From NCBI RefSeq assembly GCF_002890915.1, contig NZ_POUT01000015.1, positions 1-64,000 of the forward strand: DNA of 64,000 nucleotides. The letters are read 5' to 3'. Position numbers and translations under genes: made by a program. Shown here one piece after another: positions 1-9,440 of the stretch. The stretch's first letter is position 1. The number at the start of each line of letters is the position of its first letter. Under the pieces are notes generated by a model. The model was not told the DNA's origin, made no database searches, and worked only from the letters and a program-made list of their open reading frames with translations. The DNA is from Stutzerimonas stutzeri. Its GTDB lineage: Bacteria; Pseudomonadota; Gammaproteobacteria; Pseudomonadales; Pseudomonadaceae.

Positions 1-42
1 ATCAGCTATTTCGATCGTCTGGGCATGCCAAGACTCTCCTGA
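1..42 (+). CDS. C-terminal tip of an unidentified gene, cut by the window edge
   Basis: Frame 1 is open from the first base and ends at TGA after 13 codons (ISYFDRLGMPRLS). It may be the end of a plus-strand gene whose body lies outside the window. Too little remains to assign a family. The only support is the open frame and a hairpin some 50 bases downstream, so this could be chance. Confidence 0.3.
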   Translation: MSYFDRLGMPRLS

Positions 43-94
43 CCTCAACATCTCGAACCGCCCGGTGCGGACCCGCATGCCGGGTGGTGTGGGA

Positions 95-130
95 GGGGAA
101 CGGCGGTAGCCGTCCCCTATCCCGATTTTT
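95..130 (+). terminator. Possible terminator hairpin
   Basis: A 9-bp stem (GGGGAACGGC with one bulged A against GCCGTCCCC) closes a GGTA loop at 95-117. A run of five T follows at 126-130. The gap before the T run makes it an imperfect rho-independent terminator for the plus-strand gene ending at 42. On the minus strand, where msrA ends, there is no T run. Confidence 0.35.
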
Positions 131-209
131 CTGCTTAATACTTTCCGGGAGCGGGCCGCGCGCAACCGGGGGCAGCGACCCCTGGCTTACACCTGCCCTG
201 CCTCGCCCC

Positions 210-857
210 TCAGTCGGGCAGGCACACGCCCGTGCCGCCCAACCCACAATAGCCGCCGGGATTCTTCGCCAGGTACTGCTGGTGATAGGCCTCGGCATAG
301 TAGAACGGCGGCGCATCGGCGATTTCGGTGGTGATGGCGGTGAACCCGGCATCGTTCAGGTGCTTCTGGAAGCGCTCGCGGCTGGCCTCGGCTTCGGCGC
401 GCTGGGCCGGCTCCGTGCAGTAGATCGCCGAACGGTACTGGCTGCCGACATCGTTGCCCTGGCGCATGCCCTGGGTCGGATCATGTGCCTCCCAGAAGAT
501 CCGCAGCAGCGTGGCGTAGTCGATCAGCTGCGGGTCGAACACCACCCGCACGGCTTCGGTATGCCCGGTCAGGCCGGAGCAGACCTCCTCGTAGGTCGGG
601 TTGGGCGTCAGGCCGCCGGCATAGCCGACAGCCGTCGTCCAGACGCCCGGCTGTTCCCAGAAGCGGCGTTCGGCGCCCCAGAAGCAGCCCATGGCGAACA
701 CCGCCTGCTTGAGCCCGGCGGGGAACGGCGGTTGCAGCGGATGGCCGTTGACATGGTGCGCTTCGGGCACCGGCATCGGGGTCGAGCGGCCGGGGAGTGC
801 CTGTTCGGCGGTGGGCAAGGCCTGTTTGTCGAGCAGAATCTGCGAGCGTAACGGCAT
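210..857 (-). CDS. msrA: Peptide methionine (S)-S-oxide reductase MsrA
   Basis: Reduces the S epimer of methionine sulfoxide, free or in proteins, repairing oxidative damage in the cytoplasm. The 215-residue product carries the GCFWG catalytic motif with the attacking cysteine at Cys58. It also has two C-terminal recycling cysteines, Cys204 and Cys212, in GYCGLGGTGVCLPD. This spacing matches E. coli MsrA (Cys51/198/206, 212 residues), so the protein is full length. The ATG at 857 is preceded by GAGG at a normal distance. It lies 100 bp from dipA on the same strand, as in P. aeruginosa (PA5018-PA5017), and is probably a separate unit. Confidence 0.96.
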   Translation of the reverse strand: MPLRSQILLDKQALPTAEQALPGRSTPMPVPEAHHVNGHPLQPPFPAGLKQAVFAMGCFWGAERRFWEQPGVWTTAVGYAGGLTPNPTYEEVCSGLTGHTEAVRVVFDPQLIDYATLLRIFWEAHDPTQGMRQGNDVGSQYRSAIYCTEPAQRAEAEASRERFQKHLNDAGFTAITTEIADAPPFYYAEAYHQQYLAKNPGGYCGLGGTGVCLPD

Positions 858-957
858 GCGAGCCTCGGGCTGGGAGTGTCTTGGAAGAATAGGCTACAAA
901 AGCCCGGGCGCTGGCGAAAGCTCGTCAGGCGCCACACGTCGCCTGGCCTGCCGGTGC

Positions 958-3630
958 TCAGCTCCAGCGCGGATAGCGCCGTAGCGCGTCGCTCAGGTGG
1001 TTGCCGGGGATTGGTTTGTCGAACAGGTAGCCCTGGCCGATATCGCAGCGCTGGCGGCGCAGGAAGGCGAGCTGTGCCGGGGTTTCGATGCCTTCGGCGA
1101 CGACCTTGAGGTGCAGGTTGCGCGCCATGGCGATCACCGCCGAGGTGATCTCCATGTCGTCCTGGTTGTCGGGGATGTCCTTGATGAAGCTGCGATCGAT
1201 CTTGATCACATCGATGGGGAATTTCTTCAGGTAGCTGAGCGATGAATAGCCGGTGCCGAAGTCGTCCATGGCCAGGGTCAGGCCGAGTGCCTTCAGGCCG
1301 ATCAGTTGCTGGCGGGTTTCCTCGGTGGCATCGAGCAGCAGGCTCTCGGTCAGTTCCAGCTCCAGCTGCCCGGGTGGCAGCTGTTCTTCGCGCAGGATCG
1401 CGGCGATCGAGCCGAGCAGGTCGGGGTCGGAGAACTGCTTGGGCGACAGGTTGATCGCCATCTGCGGCGCGCCCAGCCCCAGGGCGGAGAGCCGTACGCC
1501 CATACGGCAGGCCTCGCGGGCCACCCATTTGCCGATCGGGATGATCAACCCGGTTTCTTCGGCGACGCTGATGAACTGGTCCGGGCGGATCATGCCTTTT
1601 TCCGGATGGTTCCAGCGCAACAGCGCTTCGAGCCCCTGCAGCCGGCCGCTGCGCAGGCAGAGCTTGGGCTGGTAGAACACTTCCAGCTCGTTCTGGGTGA
1701 GCGCGCGGCGCAGGTTGTTCTCGACGAACAGCTTGTAATTGGCCTCGGCGTGCAGCGCTTCGGTGAAGACCTGCACCTGGTTCTTGCCGTTGGCCTTGGC
1801 CTTGTGCAGGGCCTGGCCGGCATGCTTCATCAGCGTCTCGGGATCGCGCCCGTGCAGCGGCGAGCAGGCCAGGCCCAGCGAGCCGCTGACACTGATCAGC
1901 TGCTTGTCGACGAACAGTGGCTTGTCGAGGATGCGCAGCACTTGGTTGGCCAGGCGCTGGCCTTCCTCGAGGCTCATGTCGTCGAACAGCAGAGCGAACT
2001 CGTTGCTGGCGAAGCGCGCCAACACGCTCTGCTGGCTGAGGCCGTTGCGCAGGCGGCGGGCGAGGCTGGTCAGCAGTTTGTCGCCGGTCTGGTGGCCGAG
2101 GCTGTCATTGATCCGCTTGAAGTTGTCGATGTCCACCAGCAACAGGCAGAGCTTGGGTTCCTGGCCGGCGCCGAAGCGCTCCTCGAGGCTGTGGATGAAG
2201 AAGGGCCGGTTGCCCAGGTTGGTCAGGTTGTCGGTGTAGGCGAGCCGTTCGATATGCTGCTGCGCCAGCTTACTGCGGGTGACGTCTTCGTAGATGCCGA
2301 TGTAGTGGGTCAGCTCACCCTCTTCGTTGTAGACCTTGGAGATCGACAGCTGGCCCCAGTACGGCTCGAGGTTCTTGCGTCGCGAGCGGAATTCGCCCTG
2401 CCAGCTGTTGCTCTGGGCCAGGGTCGAGGACGTATCGAAGAGCAGTTCGCTGAGGTTCTCCAGGGCCGTCAGGTCGGCCAGGCGCTGGCCGCGTACCTCC
2501 GCTGCGGAGAACTGGGTGATGGTGGTGAAAGCCGGATTGACGTATTCCACCTGGCCGTCGCGATCGACCAGGATGAAGGCGCTGGCGCTCTGTTCCACCG
2601 CCCGCTGGAACAGGTTGAGCATGTGTGTTGCGCTCAGGCGCTGCTGGTTGCTCAGGACCTGGGCGTACTGGTCGGCCAACTCGCCGGCGAAGGCCACTTC
2701 ATCGGCCTGCCAGGTACGCGGATTGCCGGTGTGCTGCAGGCTCAGCACACCGATGACTTCCCCGCCGACGCGAATGCTGGCATCGAGTATCGAATGGATG
2801 CCATGGGGGCGGTAGAAGCAATCGCCCAGTTCGCTGGTGCGCGGATCGTGCAGGACGTCCTGGACATCGAGGGTGCGGCCGCTGTGCAGGGCCTGCAGGT
2901 AATGCGGAAATGCCGCCAGTTCGAGCGCGGCCAAGGGCTCATAGCTGTCGCTGTCGCGCCGGTAGCAGGCGATCGGCTCGAGGCGGCTGCCGCGCAGGTG
3001 CCAGATCACGGCGCGGTTGAGCTCATAGACCTCGCTGGCGGCCTGGGTGATCAGTTGTGCCGCTTCCTGTTGCGGGGCTGCGGAACCGTAGCGGTGTCGC
3101 GCCAGTCTGACGATCAGGCCCTGCTGGGTGCGCGAACGCAGCAGATGTTCGACGTGCTCGTCCTGGGTCTGCTGGTAGCGTTCGAGTGCAGCGCGCAACT
3201 TGGCATTCTGGGCCCGGAGCTCCTGGTCGAGCTCGCTATGCCGGCCGGCCATTAGGTACCCCCTGAGCAGTTCGCGGCCGTATTGCTGGCAGGCTTCGCC
3301 CAGCTCGCTTATCTCCAGGACGCCCTCGGGCGTGTGCAGTCGGTAGCTGACCGCGTAATGACCGAGGCTGGCCAGTTGCAGCTGGATTTCGTCGTGCAGT
3401 TGGTGACGGGCGCTTGGCTCCATCAGGCTGGCGTAGGGCGAGTCGACCAGGGAGCACAGGTCGCTGGCCGGAGCGCCGAAGTAGCGTTCGCAGGCGGGAT
3501 CGAGGAACAGCAGTGTCCAGCTGGCCTCGTTCAAACGCTCGAAACGCAGCATGCCGAGCCGTGATGGCACTGGCAACTGCGTCACAACCTCGGTCGCCAG
3601 GCGGCTGGCGGCATCGGTATGTATTTTCAT
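958..3630 (-). CDS. dipA: Cyclic-di-GMP phosphodiesterase DipA (GAF-PAS-GGDEF-EAL)
   Basis: Predicted c-di-GMP phosphodiesterase, orthologous by order and architecture to P. aeruginosa DipA/Pch (PA5017), which is linked to biofilm dispersion and motility. From this start (890 residues) there is an N-terminal PAS-like region, a GAF-like region (about 175-335), a PAS domain (about 345-460), a GGDEF domain and an EAL domain. The GGDEF signature is ASNEF at 541-545, so cyclase activity should be absent. The EAL domain looks intact: LEALLRW with Glu668, DDFGTGYSSL, VIKIDRSF and VVAEGIET. I prefer the ATG at 3630, which has TGGAAG upstream. A GTG at 3657 would add nine residues but has no visible ribosome site. 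Confidence 0.93.
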   Translation of the reverse strand: MKIHTDAASRLATEVVTQLPVPSRLGMLRFERLNEASWTLLFLDPACERYFGAPASDLCSLVDSPYASLMEPSARHQLHDEIQLQLASLGHYAVSYRLHTPEGVLEISELGEACQQYGRELLRGYLMAGRHSELDQELRAQNAKLRAALERYQQTQDEHVEHLLRSRTQQGLIVRLARHRYGSAAPQQEAAQLITQAASEVYELNRAVIWHLRGSRLEPIACYRRDSDSYEPLAALELAAFPHYLQALHSGRTLDVQDVLHDPRTSELGDCFYRPHGIHSILDASIRVGGEVIGVLSLQHTGNPRTWQADEVAFAGELADQYAQVLSNQQRLSATHMLNLFQRAVEQSASAFILVDRDGQVEYVNPAFTTITQFSAAEVRGQRLADLTALENLSELLFDTSSTLAQSNSWQGEFRSRRKNLEPYWGQLSISKVYNEEGELTHYIGIYEDVTRSKLAQQHIERLAYTDNLTNLGNRPFFIHSLEERFGAGQEPKLCLLLVDIDNFKRINDSLGHQTGDKLLTSLARRLRNGLSQQSVLARFASNEFALLFDDMSLEEGQRLANQVLRILDKPLFVDKQLISVSGSLGLACSPLHGRDPETLMKHAGQALHKAKANGKNQVQVFTEALHAEANYKLFVENNLRRALTQNELEVFYQPKLCLRSGRLQGLEALLRWNHPEKGMIRPDQFISVAEETGLIIPIGKWVAREACRMGVRLSALGLGAPQMAINLSPKQFSDPDLLGSIAAILREEQLPPGQLELELTESLLLDATEETRQQLIGLKALGLTLAMDDFGTGYSSLSYLKKFPIDVIKIDRSFIKDIPDNQDDMEITSAVIAMARNLHLKVVAEGIETPAQLAFLRRQRCDIGQGYLFDKPIPGNHLSDALRRYPRWS

Positions 3631-3739
3631 CGAGCGGTTTGCTTCCAGTATGCTCACCGAGTCGGGCTGGCTTGTGCTCCAGGCACCGTTCCAGCGAAGG
3701 ACGATGGCTAAATAATATTAATTCAGGCAAGGGTGCATC

Positions 3740-4267
3740 ATGCGACAGGGACTGACAAGTCGGCTGGCAAAGTTAGTGATGGTCTCGCTTTTCTGCGCCA
3801 TCGGAACTCCACTGATGGCGGCGGAAACGGTCGAGTTCGGCTCCGATGAATCGGCGCGCTACCTCTCCGAGTTGCGCAAGCTGTACCTGGCGTCGAGCGA
3901 TCGCGAAGCGCTGCTGGCACATAGCAACGGGTTGCTCGATACCTATGCGCTGCGTGCGGGCTATCAGGTTGGCCAGGCCAATCCACAGGATTTCCTCTAT
4001 GAATTGAGCGTGGCCACCCCGGGCGAATTGCGCATTCGCGAGGAAGTCCGTGGTCCTGGCAGCGGTGTCGCCGTGCGCAATCGCAGCCTCTCGGTGTTCG
4101 GGCTGGACCCGTATCTGCACTACCAGTGTCCCCCCCAGGGCCCCAGCTGCTCCATCAGCAGTCCCGTCGACGGCTTGCCCCTGGTGGTCATCCTGCGTGA
4201 CCCCAAGGGAGCCGAAGAGCTGGCCAAGGCGCTGTCGTTCCTGATCCGCAACCTGCAGAAAGGCTGA
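3740..4267 (+). CDS. Small exported protein of unknown function
   Basis: A 175-residue protein with a typical signal peptide: basic start, hydrophobic stretch at about 12-25, and LMAAE giving a cleavage site after Ala27 or Ala28. The mature part of about 147 residues is soluble. It has two nearby cysteines in YQCPPQGPSC that could form a periplasmic disulfide. I do not recognise the family. The ATG follows AAGGGTG at a good distance, and an AT-rich block (about 3711-3722, TAATATTAATTC) between it and the divergent dipA may hold its -10. Codon use looks normal for the genome, so it is probably a native conserved gene. Confidence 0.75.
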   Translation: MRQGLTSRLAKLVMVSLFCAIGTPLMAAETVEFGSDESARYLSELRKLYLASSDREALLAHSNGLLDTYALRAGYQVGQANPQDFLYELSVATPGELRIREEVRGPGSGVAVRNRSLSVFGLDPYLHYQCPPQGPSCSISSPVDGLPLVVILRDPKGAEELAKALSFLIRNLQKG

Positions 4268-4301
4268 GGCGTTGCGTAGGCGGGGGCGGGACGCGCAGGT
4301 T

Positions 4302-4389
4302 GGTAGGTTGGGTTGAGAAGCGCAGCGACGAAGCCCAGCACGTTCAGCCCCATCCCTGTTGGGCTTCGCTACGCCCAACGCCAAACCTG
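4302..4389. repeat. Interspersed inverted repeat, GTAGGTTGGGTTGAG family
   Basis: Non-coding palindromic unit starting TAGGTTGGGTTGAG followed by GCAGCGACGAAGCCCA, with a complementary half containing TTGGGCTTCGCTACGCCCAAC. A clearer copy of the same family lies at 63538-63639, so this is a dispersed genomic repeat and not specific to aceF. Confidence 0.7.
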
Positions 4390-4433
4390 CCCGGACCTGA
4401 CCTCGGGATGTGAACTGGAGCGAGGCAGAAGCT

Positions 4434-4467
4434 AAAACGCCGCATCCCCTGAGGGAAATGCGGCGTT
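4434..4467 (-). terminator. Rho-independent terminator of aceEF
   Basis: A perfect 10-bp stem (AACGCCGCAT at 4436-4445, ATGCGGCGTT at 4458-4467) with a 12-base loop. Read on the minus strand the stem is followed by TTTTAG. It sits just past the aceF stop codon, where the operon terminator is expected. Confidence 0.85.
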
Positions 4468-4485
4468 CTTGCCCGGCTCGGGCGC

Positions 4486-6495
4486 TTACAGCAGCAGCGT
4501 GCGGATGTCCGCCAGCAGCTCCGACAGGCGCTTGGTGAAGCGCGCTGCCGCGGCGCCGTTGATCACGCGGTGATCGTAGGACAGCGACAACGGCAGCATC
4601 AGGCGCGGCTGGAAGGCCTTGCCGTCCCATACCGGCTGCATGGTGGCCTTGGATACGCCGAGAATCGCCACTTCCGGCGCATTGACGATCGGCGTGAAGC
4701 CGGTGCCGCCGATATGGCCGAGGCTGGAAATGGTGAAGCAGGCGCCTTGCATGGCGTCCGGCGAGAGCTTCTTGTTGCGCGCCTTGTCCGCCAGCTCCGC
4801 GGCTTCGCCCGCCAGTTGCAGCAGGCTCTTCCTGTCCACGTCGCGGATCACCGGAACCATCAGGCCGTCCGGGGTATCCACGGCGAAGCCGATGTGCACG
4901 TACTTCTTGCGGATCAGTGCCTTGCCGCTGGGCGCCAGTGAGCTGTTGAAGTCCGGCAGCTCCTGGAGCAGGTGCGCGCAAGCCTTGAGCAGCAGCGGCA
5001 GCACGGTGAGCTTGACCCCGGCCTTCTCGGCGACTGCCTTCTGCGCCACCCGGAAGGCTTCCAGCTCGGTGATGTCGGCCGATTCGAACTGCGTCACGTG
5101 TGGCACGTTCAGCCAGCTGCGGTGCAGGTTCGCCGCGCCGATCTGCATCAGGCGCGACATCGCGACTTCCTCGATCTCGCCGAACTTGCTGAAGTCCACC
5201 GCCGGGATCGGCGGAATGCCGGCACCGCCGGCCGCTCCCTCGGCGGGCGCCTGCCTGGCCTTGTTCATCATGTTCTTGACGTAGGCCTGCACGTCTTCCT
5301 TGAGAATGCGCCCGCGCGGCCCGGTACCGGAAACCTCGGCGAGATCGACGCCGAACTCGCGTGCGGTCATGCGCACCGCGGGGCCGGCATGGACCTTGGC
5401 CCCGGCCTTGCTCGGCCCGCTGACGGCCGGTGCCGCCAGTGTGCTGGCCTGGGCTTCGGGGACGCCCTGCTTGTTGGGTGCCACGGCCTGTTGCTGCGAA
5501 ACCGCCTCGGCCGGTTTGGCCTGGGCGGGTTGCTTCGCCGGTGCGGCGCCGGCCACCTTGAGGGTCAGGATCAGATCGCCGGTCTTGGCCTGGTCGCCTA
5601 CTTTCATCGACACGGATTCGATCACGCCGGCCTTGGGCGCCGGGATTTCCATGCTGGCCTTGTCGGATTCGAGGGTGATCAGCGACTGATCCGCCTCGAC
5701 CCGGTCGCCGGCCTGGACCATCACTTCGATGACGTTGGCACTGCCGGCCGAGCCGATGTCCGGCACCTGGACCTCTTCGATGCTCTCGCCGGCCGGTTCG
5801 GCCGCGGGCGCCTCTTGCGGCTGCTGCTTCGCCGCCGGAGCGGCAGCGGCCTGGGCCGGTGCCTGCGATTTGGCGGCCTTGGGCGCTGCGGCGCCCTTGA
5901 GGACCAGGATCAGGTCGCCGGTGCCCACTTCGTCGCCGACCTTGACCGACAGGCTTTCCACCACGCCGGCGGCCGGCGAGGGAATCTCCATGCTGGCCTT
6001 GTCGGACTCGAGGGTGATCAGCGACTGCTCGGCGGCGATGGTGTCGCCCGGCTTGACGGATACCTCGATGACGTTGGCCTTGCCCGCCGAGCCGATATCC
6101 GGCACGCGCACTTCCTGCGCCTGGCCTTCCCCGGCCGGGGCTGAGGCATCGGCGTCGCCGGGCGACGTCGTGGCTTCGGTTTCATCGACGGGGCCGCCGG
6201 CAGCAGCGCCGGCCGGTTCGGCGGCCGCCTTGCCGGCGTCGGCCGCGGGCGCTTGCTCGCCGCCTTCGGCATCGATTTCGAGCAGTTCGTCGCCTTCCTT
6301 CAGGCGATCGCCCAGTTTTACCTTCAGGCTCTTCACGACACCGGCGCGGGGCGCCGGGATCTCCATGCTGGCCTTGTCGGATTCGAGCGTCAGGATGCTC
6401 TGGTCCGCTTCGATCCGGTCACCGACCTTCACGAAGATTTCGATCACTTCACCCTCACCGCTGCCGATGTCGGGTACGCGAATGGTCTCACTCAC
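4486..6495 (-). CDS. aceF: Pyruvate dehydrogenase E2, dihydrolipoamide acetyltransferase (three lipoyl domains)
   Basis: Core subunit of the pyruvate dehydrogenase complex, passing acetyl groups from E1 to CoA. The 669-residue protein has three biotinyl-lipoyl domains joined by Ala/Pro/Gln-rich linkers. Each carries LESDKASMEIP, with lipoyl lysines at Lys41, Lys166 and Lys279. A peripheral-subunit-binding domain follows (about 365-405, VRMTAREFGVDL...GPRGRILKEDV). The catalytic domain ends with SYDHRVINGA (His642). To my knowledge P. aeruginosa AceF is about 547 residues with two lipoyl domains. Three is the arrangement of E. coli and Azotobacter vinelandii E2. It lies 27 bp downstream of aceE in the same operon and is followed by a strong terminator. 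Confidence 0.97.
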   Translation of the reverse strand: MSETIRVPDIGSGEGEVIEIFVKVGDRIEADQSILTLESDKASMEIPAPRAGVVKSLKVKLGDRLKEGDELLEIDAEGGEQAPAADAGKAAAEPAGAAAGGPVDETEATTSPGDADASAPAGEGQAQEVRVPDIGSAGKANVIEVSVKPGDTIAAEQSLITLESDKASMEIPSPAAGVVESLSVKVGDEVGTGDLILVLKGAAAPKAAKSQAPAQAAAAPAAKQQPQEAPAAEPAGESIEEVQVPDIGSAGSANVIEVMVQAGDRVEADQSLITLESDKASMEIPAPKAGVIESVSMKVGDQAKTGDLILTLKVAGAAPAKQPAQAKPAEAVSQQQAVAPNKQGVPEAQASTLAAPAVSGPSKAGAKVHAGPAVRMTAREFGVDLAEVSGTGPRGRILKEDVQAYVKNMMNKARQAPAEGAAGGAGIPPIPAVDFSKFGEIEEVAMSRLMQIGAANLHRSWLNVPHVTQFESADITELEAFRVAQKAVAEKAGVKLTVLPLLLKACAHLLQELPDFNSSLAPSGKALIRKKYVHIGFAVDTPDGLMVPVIRDVDRKSLLQLAGEAAELADKARNKKLSPDAMQGACFTISSLGHIGGTGFTPIVNAPEVAILGVSKATMQPVWDGKAFQPRLMLPLSLSYDHRVINGAAAARFTKRLSELLADIRTLLL

Positions 6496-6522
6496 TGTAG
6501 ATACTCCTCTTCGCTCTCGGCA

Positions 6523-9168
<2,646 letters not shown>

Positions 9169-9281
9169 GGCTTGCTCCATGGCGGAAAGGCTTCCAGAAT
9201 CGGTTGCCTGCTTCGCTACCGGCTTTGTGGGCCGGGGCGTGTAATGTTCTTGGATGAGTGCCGGAGGTAGGACCGGGCGTC

Positions 9282-9347
9282 TGTAGTTTTACTACAAAAT
9301 GGCGTCAGGATCAGCCCCCCGAAATACTCTTTAGTAGTAAAACTACA
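9282..9347. promoter_or_regulatory. Two facing operator-like palindromes upstream of aceE
   Basis: TGTAGTTTTACTACA, a near-perfect palindrome, lies at 9282-9296. The same sequence recurs inverted at 9333-9347 (AGTAGTAAAACTACA), with centres 51 bp apart, about five helical turns. The shared core runs over CTGTAGTTTTACTAC. The 15-bp form resembles the TGTAATTAAATTACA-type palindrome described for HexR, a sugar-phosphate-responsive repressor of central carbon genes, agreeing at 11 of 15 positions. That would suit control of aceEF, but the regulator is inferred. Confidence 0.6.
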
Positions 9348-9440
9348 GATCAGTGGCGCTGTCATGTTTCCGCGAAGGCATGGGCGGGGCTCTGAATCGC
9401 ACGGTGTCACTGTTTTCGCTGCCGTGAAAGGAAACCTTCA

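Noticed and set aside
101..110. JUMPStart/ops-like CGGCGGTAGC near an LPS-containing window
   Set aside because: It forms the loop side of a hairpin downstream of a gene end and is 22 kb from the glycan island, so an RfaH-type element is unlikely.
1306..3255. Long plus-strand open frame opposite dipA
   Set aside because: Low-complexity shadow translation. The minus strand has clear GAF, PAS, GGDEF and EAL motifs.
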